NCBI RefSeq assembly: GCF_031729055.1
Contig: NZ_JAVMIP010000016.1
Span: 1 to 64,000, forward strand
Length of the DNA: 64,000 nt
Source: Pseudocalidococcus azoricus BACA0444
GTDB taxonomy: Bacteria; Cyanobacteriota; Cyanobacteriia; Thermosynechococcales; Thermosynechococcaceae
Reading direction: 5' to 3'
Part shown: piece by piece, positions 59,087 to 64,000 of the stretch
Layout of the letters: each line of letters starts with the position of its first letter
Position numbering within the stretch: the stretch's first letter is position 1
The notes under the pieces: model-generated
The model's input: the letters and a program-made list of their open reading frames with translations, nothing else
Database searches by the model: none
What the model was told of the DNA's origin: nothing
Program-made: the position numbers and the translations under genes

Positions 59087-60781
59087 ATGACTGCTACCAC
59101 TACCCCACAACCCAGTGCCAATGATGAATTACCCTTAGTGCCCGAAATGACTGGGGGGAGAGTCCCCTTCACACCCCAACACCATCGCCGGATTCTCTGT
59201 GTCTTTCCCCGCTACAGTCGGTCCTTTGGGACTTTTCACTATGCCTATGGGTTGATGGGAACGGTGCGGGCCTTTATGCCACCCCAGGGAATTTTGCTCG
59301 TGGCCGCCTATATGCCGGAGTCTTGGGAAGTGCGGTTGGTTGATGAGAATGTTCAGTTAGCCACCGATGCCGACTACGCCTGGGCTGATGTGGTGATTAC
59401 CAGCGGGATGCACATTCAACGTCCGCAAATTAACAATATCAATGCCATTGCCCACCGCCACGGAAAATTAGTTTGTTTGGGTGGCCCTTCCGTTTCCGCT
59501 TGTCCCAGTTATTACCCCGATGTGGATATTTTGCATCTCGGCGAATTGGGGGATGCCACGGACAAAATGCTAGCCTACATTGATGAGTTTGGGTCACAGC
59601 GGCCGACTGAGCAGATGATTTTAGAAACCACAGCCCGCCTGCCCCTAAACGAGTTCCCCACGCCGGCCTATCACTTGGTAAATATGCGGAATTACTTTTT
59701 GGGCAGTGTTCAATTTTCCAGTGGTTGCCCCTTCCGGTGTGAATTTTGCGATATTCCCGAACTCTATGGCCGCAACCCCCGCCTCAAAAACCCCCAACAA
59801 ATTACGGCGGAACTGGACAATATGCTGGCTTCGGGCAATCCGGGGGCGGTGTATTTTGTTGATGATAATTTTATTGGCAATCGCCGGGCTGTGACAGAAC
59901 TCCTCCCGCACCTAATCCAATGGCAGAAAGACCGGGGCTATCCGATCCAATTTGCCTGTGAAGCAACCCTGAATATTGCCCAAAGTCCTAAGCTTTTGGA
60001 GATGATGCGAGAGGCCTATTTCTGTACGGTGTTCTGTGGGATTGAAACGCCGGAACCGGAAGCCCTGCGGGGGATTAATAAAGACCAAAACCTGAGTATG
60101 CCGATCCTCCAGGCCATCCAAACCCTCAATAAATACGGCATGGAAGTGGTTTCAGGAATCATCATTGGCCTGGATACGGATACGCCCCAAACGGGAGAGC
60201 GGATTTTAGAGTTTATTAACGCCTCCCAAATGCCGACCCTGACGATTAATCTCTTGCACGCCTTACCCCGAACTCCCCTATGGCGGCGGTTGGAAGCGGA
60301 AGGGCGACTGAATGACGATGAATCCCGTGAATCCAATGTTGAATTTCTGATGCCCTATGAAGAAGTAGTGGAGATGTGGCGGCAGACAATTACAACAGCT
60401 TATGAACCGGAATTTCTCTATCAGCGCTTTGCCTATCAAATGGAGCATACCTACCCAAATCGAATTGCGGTTCCGGCCAGCCCAGCCCGCGTCAATCGGG
60501 AAAATATTTTCAAGGGCCTACGGTTGATGAAAAATATCCTTTGGAATATTGGCATTACGGGCAGCTATCGGGATACTTTTTGGAAACTGGCCTGGCCGGC
60601 TTTGAAGCGGGGGGACATTGAGGGGCTGATTCATGTGGGCGTAGTCGGACATCACCTGATTCAATTTGCCCAAGATTGCGCCCGCGGCGATGAAGCGGCT
60701 TCGTTCTATGCCCAACGTCTGCGGGATGACCAGGCCAAGCAAGCCAAAAACATGGCCCAGCCCGTCAGTTCTGCCTCTTAG
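59087..60781 (+). CDS. B12-binding radical SAM protein
   Basis: 564 residues. An N-terminal cobalamin-binding-like Rossmann region (about 30-190, RILCVFPRYSRSFGTFHYAYG, VCLGGPSVSA) precedes the radical SAM core with CPFRCEFCDIPE (CxxxCxxC, the [4Fe-4S] ligands) and a C-terminal region of the DUF4070 type. The DDNFIG and GIETPEPEAL segments are typical of this group. Chemistry unknown; relatives include methyltransferases and hopanoid enzymes. The start at 59087 has a GGAG site seven bases upstream. Confidence 0.88.
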   Translation: MTATTTPQPSANDELPLVPEMTGGRVPFTPQHHRRILCVFPRYSRSFGTFHYAYGLMGTVRAFMPPQGILLVAAYMPESWEVRLVDENVQLATDADYAWADVVITSGMHIQRPQINNINAIAHRHGKLVCLGGPSVSACPSYYPDVDILHLGELGDATDKMLAYIDEFGSQRPTEQMILETTARLPLNEFPTPAYHLVNMRNYFLGSVQFSSGCPFRCEFCDIPELYGRNPRLKNPQQITAELDNMLASGNPGAVYFVDDNFIGNRRAVTELLPHLIQWQKDRGYPIQFACEATLNIAQSPKLLEMMREAYFCTVFCGIETPEPEALRGINKDQNLSMPILQAIQTLNKYGMEVVSGIIIGLDTDTPQTGERILEFINASQMPTLTINLLHALPRTPLWRRLEAEGRLNDDESRESNVEFLMPYEEVVEMWRQTITTAYEPEFLYQRFAYQMEHTYPNRIAVPASPARVNRENIFKGLRLMKNILWNIGITGSYRDTFWKLAWPALKRGDIEGLIHVGVVGHHLIQFAQDCARGDEAASFYAQRLRDDQAKQAKNMAQPVSSAS

Positions 60782-60789
60782 TGCAATTC

Positions 60790-61731
60790 CTAAGGACGCT
60801 CATGGAGAAACCAACGGTCAAGGTTTAAAAGGGCCTGGGCCTGATGACGGGGGGCAATGCCAGCAGCATCTAAGGTATAAGGCGCGAGGGTGTACTGTTC
60901 CCAGGCCAGTTGCCATGCTGCATCTAAGGATTGGGGCGGCCGACCGACTTGGAATTGGAGCATCGTGCCATAATGACAAACCAATGCGGCCTGGTACTGC
61001 TCCTGCCAGCGTTTTAAGAAGCTCATGGCCACCTCAGTCCCCACTTGACAGGCCCCAAACCAATGTAGATAGGCCAGACATTCCCAACTATGGGGGGTGG
61101 GCAAGAGTAGGAGAGCTTTGGTCATTCCCGGTTCAAACCAATCCAGATGGCTCGTTGTCATTGCGGGGGTGATATTTTGCTCCAGAGAATAGTTAACTTC
61201 CCAATTCCATAACCACCATTCTAGGGCTTGGCGAGAGCGAATTGGGGTGCTGGCCTGGAAAGCCTGGAGTTCCGCTGGGCTGGGCGTTACCCCGAGAATC
61301 CTAGTTGTGATGGCCAGGCCATAGCTCAGTTCCGCCTCCCAGGCCTGATCATCGAGGTCTGATTCTTGGGACAACAGGGGTTCTAACTCAACTGCCGCAA
61401 CCCTAGCGATAATCTCTGCGGGCGCAATTTCTTGATGGCCCCTGGCTTCAGCTTCTTCTTGATAGTAAAAACGTGAAAACAGGTCAGCACCCTTGATCTC
61501 CTGCTCCCAATTGCCAGCATCGGCTCCCCATAGGGTTGTAATCACCGGGTAGCGTTGGGTCTGCTCTCCGTAGCTGTGCATTAACTGCCAGGCCGCCAGA
61601 TCTTGATCTAATTCAATCGCAATGGCGAGGGCCTTCTGGTTAGACTCCGGTATATCTAAGGCCAAGATGGAGTGGTCAGCTAAGTCAGTATCTGCAATCA
61701 GGGCGGCAAGTTCGGCAGGATCATTCAACAT
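60790..61731 (-). CDS. DUF4253-like protein
   Basis: 313 residues, soluble, acidic and tryptophan-rich. The HSWECLAYLHWFGACQV, LKRWQEQYQAALVCHYGTMLQFQVGRPPQSL and AWQLAWEQYTL segments match my recollection of the DUF4253 family, which has no known function. The family call is by pattern only. It ends 9 bases from the radical SAM stop, convergent, and follows the HtrA gene region. Confidence 0.65.
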   Translation of the reverse strand: MLNDPAELAALIADTDLADHSILALDIPESNQKALAIAIELDQDLAAWQLMHSYGEQTQRYPVITTLWGADAGNWEQEIKGADLFSRFYYQEEAEARGHQEIAPAEIIARVAAVELEPLLSQESDLDDQAWEAELSYGLAITTRILGVTPSPAELQAFQASTPIRSRQALEWWLWNWEVNYSLEQNITPAMTTSHLDWFEPGMTKALLLLPTPHSWECLAYLHWFGACQVGTEVAMSFLKRWQEQYQAALVCHYGTMLQFQVGRPPQSLDAAWQLAWEQYTLAPYTLDAAGIAPRHQAQALLNLDRWFLHERP

Positions 61732-61768
61732 GGCAGGCCTGGGGGCAATGGTGTTGGGCGTTTAAATC

Positions 61769-62917
61769 CTAGTTGGGTTCTAGTGCTTGGGGGGTTATGG
61801 CCAGGTTAATTCGTTTGCCTTGGCGTTCGACTTCTAAGTTCACAGTTCCATTTTCGGGGGTGGCTTCCACTTGCTCTTGAATCTGGCGGGCATTGGGGCG
61901 ATCTTGACGATTGATTTTGGCGATCCAGTCACCGGGTTGAACGCCAGCTTGGGCCGCAGGTGAATTCTCCACAACGGCAATGACGAGGACTCCTTGGTCT
62001 TGTTTCACTTGCCAGGCCGGGTTTTCCTGGTTTAACTCATCCCGAATCGGCCCAGAAAGGTTGACCATCCGAATCCCTAAAAACAGGTGGCGGGCCTGGC
62101 CGGTGGTGGTAATTTGCTCGGCAATCCGTTTAGCGGTATTGATTGGAATGGCAAAGCCTAAGCCCTGGGCCCCTTGAATAATCGCCGTATTCACCCCGAC
62201 CACAGCCCCCTCTTGGTTGAGCAATGGCCCACCGGAATTACCAGGATTGATCGCGGCATCGGTTTGGATATAGCTCACCCGTTGATCGGCGGCCCCAATT
62301 TGATCACTAGAGCGGCCCGTGGCACTAATGATTCCGGCTGTAACAGTATTGCTCAGACCCAGGGGATTACCAATCGCAATAGCCCATTGTCCAACCACCA
62401 GTTGATCGGAGTTACCAAGGGTTAGGGTAGGCAGATTTTGGGCCGCAATTTGGATGACGGCAATATCGGTTAAGGGATCGGCCCCCAAGACCTGGCCAGG
62501 AAAGGTTTGCCCATCAGGAAAGGTCACCACCACTTTATTACTGTCCGCAACGACATGGGCATTCGTGATAATTTTGCCGTCTTTTGCAAATACGAATCCG
62601 GAGCCTTTGCCAGTGGTTTGTTCGCCAGAGGGGGCCTGGGGGTTAAAGGGATGAGTGGCTGTGGTGCGGCTGGTGTCAATACTGACGATGGCGGGACTGT
62701 TTTGGGCAACAATATCGGCAATAAAGTTGGCTGAGGTGGTGGTGGTCGTGAGTCCAGGCCTGGGCAGGGAAACCTGAGTCGAGGTTGACCCCAAAGGATT
62801 CAGCGGCATTTGACACCCCACCACCAGGCCCGCCAATACACCTGTCCCCAGCCGGAGAATCCAAGATAAACAATTCCTAGAAGGGCTGGAGTTAGAACTA
62901 TGGGGCTGATTGGGCAT
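61769..62917 (-). CDS. HtrA/Deg-family serine protease
   Basis: 382 residues. A hydrophobic N-terminal segment ending VVGC (about 18-33) may be a signal anchor or lipobox. The trypsin-like domain has His in TNAHVVAD, Asp in DPLTDIAVIQ, Ser in GNSGGPLL; a PDZ domain follows (about 280-375, AAQAGVQPGDWIAKINRQ). Periplasmic/thylakoid-lumen quality control protease of the HhoA/HhoB/HtrA group. The start at 62917 (MPNQPHSS) avoids a longer frame overlapping pgsA. Confidence 0.93.
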   Translation of the reverse strand: MPNQPHSSNSSPSRNCLSWILRLGTGVLAGLVVGCQMPLNPLGSTSTQVSLPRPGLTTTTTSANFIADIVAQNSPAIVSIDTSRTTATHPFNPQAPSGEQTTGKGSGFVFAKDGKIITNAHVVADSNKVVVTFPDGQTFPGQVLGADPLTDIAVIQIAAQNLPTLTLGNSDQLVVGQWAIAIGNPLGLSNTVTAGIISATGRSSDQIGAADQRVSYIQTDAAINPGNSGGPLLNQEGAVVGVNTAIIQGAQGLGFAIPINTAKRIAEQITTTGQARHLFLGIRMVNLSGPIRDELNQENPAWQVKQDQGVLVIAVVENSPAAQAGVQPGDWIAKINRQDRPNARQIQEQVEATPENGTVNLEVERQGKRINLAITPQALEPN

Positions 62918-62940
62918 GGTGTGGCACTCGGCGGGGCAGC

Positions 62941-63471
62941 TTAATTCGGGGAGAGGGGCGATTTCGGTTGGGGCCATAGGTAAATTAGACCAGAAATCCA
63001 GGTAAGAGTAATGGCCAGACCATAGGCTCCCCAGGCCCCCCACTGCCAGAGGATTGAGTGCTCAGGAACCAGAAGGGCGGCTACAGCAATAATTTGGGTC
63101 ACAGTTTTGACTTTGCCCCAGAGATTTGCCCCCGAAATTTGGGTTTGATTCACCCGCCAACCGGCAATCCCCAACTCCCGCAATAAAATTAAAAACACTG
63201 TCCAGGCCGGGATTTCTTGCAACTGCACGAGGGCGAGAAGGGGGGCTAAGACGAGTAATTTATCCACCAACGGATCGAGAATTTTGCCCAGGTCACTGAC
63301 TTGGTTAAACCGCCGGGCCACATAGCCATCTAGCCAATCCGTCAGGGCCGCCCCTAGGAATAATCCTAAGCAAATCCACCGACTAAAAGGGCTACTATCC
63401 ACCGCCAAAATGCCAATCATCACCGGGGCCACCAGCAACCGACTCAGGGTAATCCAGTTTGCAACGGTCAC
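62941..63471 (-). CDS. pgsA: CDP-diacylglycerol--glycerol-3-phosphate 3-phosphatidyltransferase
   Basis: 176 residues, about five transmembrane helices. The CDP-alcohol phosphotransferase motif DGYVAR...GKILDPLVDKLL fits D-G-x2-A-R-x8-G-x3-D-x3-D. It makes phosphatidylglycerol phosphate; PG is the main phospholipid of thylakoids and needed in PSII. It lies 23 bases upstream of the htrA start on the same strand. Confidence 0.95.
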   Translation of the reverse strand: MTVANWITLSRLLVAPVMIGILAVDSSPFSRWICLGLFLGAALTDWLDGYVARRFNQVSDLGKILDPLVDKLLVLAPLLALVQLQEIPAWTVFLILLRELGIAGWRVNQTQISGANLWGKVKTVTQIIAVAALLVPEHSILWQWGAWGAYGLAITLTWISGLIYLWPQPKSPLSPN

Positions 63472-63507
63472 AACACTATTCCGATAATCACAATAGAAAC
63501 GGGAAGC

Positions 63508-64000
63508 ATGGGGCTGATGGTGGACTGGACGGAAAAAGAGGTCAAGGGCTGGTCACGGTTAAATTCGGCCTGGCTTTGGCAGTGGGCCGATGGAGCCTGG
63601 TTGGATCTTAGCCCTGTTTTAGCCCGGACGGTGGCAGATAGGTTAGCCCAGTTACAGGAAACGCCAAATTTACCGATTTTGTTAATTGTCAGAGACCCGC
63701 TGCTGTTCTTGGGCAGTCTTTTGGCGGCGTTAATCTCCGAGCGGCCCATTTTTATCGCCAACCCGGCCTGGCAGACCCAAGAGTGGCATCAAGCTGGGCA
63801 AATACTCCCGCCCGTAACCATTTGGACGGATCTAGTCAATTTAGACTTACCCAATTTTGACCAGGCCTCGCGCCCCAAACCCGGTTGGATGATGATTCCC
63901 ACAGGGGGTTCGAGTGGCCAGATTCAGTTTGCGATTCACACTCAAGCGACAATTTTGGCAGCGATCCAGAGCTTTCAAACCGGCTATGGCCTTTCTAAAA
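63508..64000 (+). CDS. menE: O-succinylbenzoate--CoA ligase-like protein, 5' part
   Basis: An open frame runs from ATG 63508 (MGLMVDWTEK) past the window edge, about 164 residues. It contains LLIVRDPLLFLGSLLAAL and the AMP-binding P-loop PTGGSSGQIQFAIHT, as in the ANL family. In cyanobacteria the small MenE-like enzyme of phylloquinone (vitamin K1) synthesis is the closest match. It is divergent to pgsA. Truncated by the window; specificity is inferred from the short pre-P-loop region. Confidence 0.8.
   Translation, partial: MGLMVDWTEKEVKGWSRLNSAWLWQWADGAWLDLSPVLARTVADRLAQLQETPNLPILLIVRDPLLFLGSLLAALISERPIFIANPAWQTQEWHQAGQILPPVTIWTDLVNLDLPNFDQASRPKPGWMMIPTGGSSGQIQFAIHTQATILAAIQSFQTGYGLSK

Overview
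The window is chromosomal DNA of a unicellular, phycobilisome-containing cyanobacterium. The evidence is photosystem II genes (psbB, psbT, psbM, psbY), an allophycocyanin subunit (apcF), a CpcT-type bilin lyase, Gun4, petH with a phycobilisome-type N-terminal domain, HemJ, a type I glutamine synthetase behind an NtcA promoter, and several cyanobacteria-restricted families (DUF3285, DUF4278, Ycf36/CGLD27, HmpF). Base composition is near 50% GC. The usual cyanobacterial repeat HIP1 (GCGATCGC) was not seen; a different short motif, GGCCTGG/CCAGGCC, is very abundant instead. Gene content and style resemble the Thermosynechococcus / Synechococcus PCC 6312 neighbourhood, but that placement is inference.

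Layout. 0-5 kb: macro-domain-like protein, prs, cobD-like, hup, then petH. 5-12.9 kb: ftsZ, a DICT-GAF histidine kinase, asnS, an FHA membrane protein, a conserved unknown, a small membrane protein coupled to ybeY. 13-15.5 kb: photosystem II block psbB-psbT on the minus strand, with a ferredoxin and psbM divergent to it. 15.7-22.5 kb: class A penicillin-binding protein, tyrS, cysA, ybjN-like, comM. 22.5-24.8 kb: an AT-richer accessory patch with a CBS/MCP-like protein, a decayed copy of the comM 3' end and an orphan protein. 24.8-28.2 kb: tight minus-strand operon hldE2-gun4-cpcT-decarboxylase. 28.3-34.1 kb: Uma2 protein, EcsC-like protein, psbY, ruvC, a glyoxalase-fold protein, murQ, trmJ and a beta-lactamase-fold hydrolase. 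34.2-36.7 kb: glnA and apcF, divergent. 36.8-43 kb: GIDE-like protein, FAD monooxygenase, RRM protein, speA. 43.2-50.6 kb: hmpF, cbiQ-cbiO, a repeat-rich secreted protein, pyrE, sufC-sufD. 50.6-57 kb: small HTH protein, ycf36, cytosine deaminase-like, HdrB-like, hemJ, Rpn nuclease, aspS, DUF4278. 57-59 kb: AT-rich, gene-poor stretch with a GNAT acetyltransferase. 59-64 kb: B12-binding radical SAM protein, DUF4253-like, HtrA protease, pgsA, and the start of menE running off the edge.

Most of the window is core metabolism, photosynthesis and cell-envelope genes. No tRNA, rRNA, CRISPR array or intact insertion sequence was recognised. The observations most worth checking are the GGCCTGG/CCAGGCC iterated motif, the duplicated comM 3' end flanking an accessory gene, the apparently out-of-frame N-terminal extension of ftsZ, and the canonical NtcA promoter of glnA.
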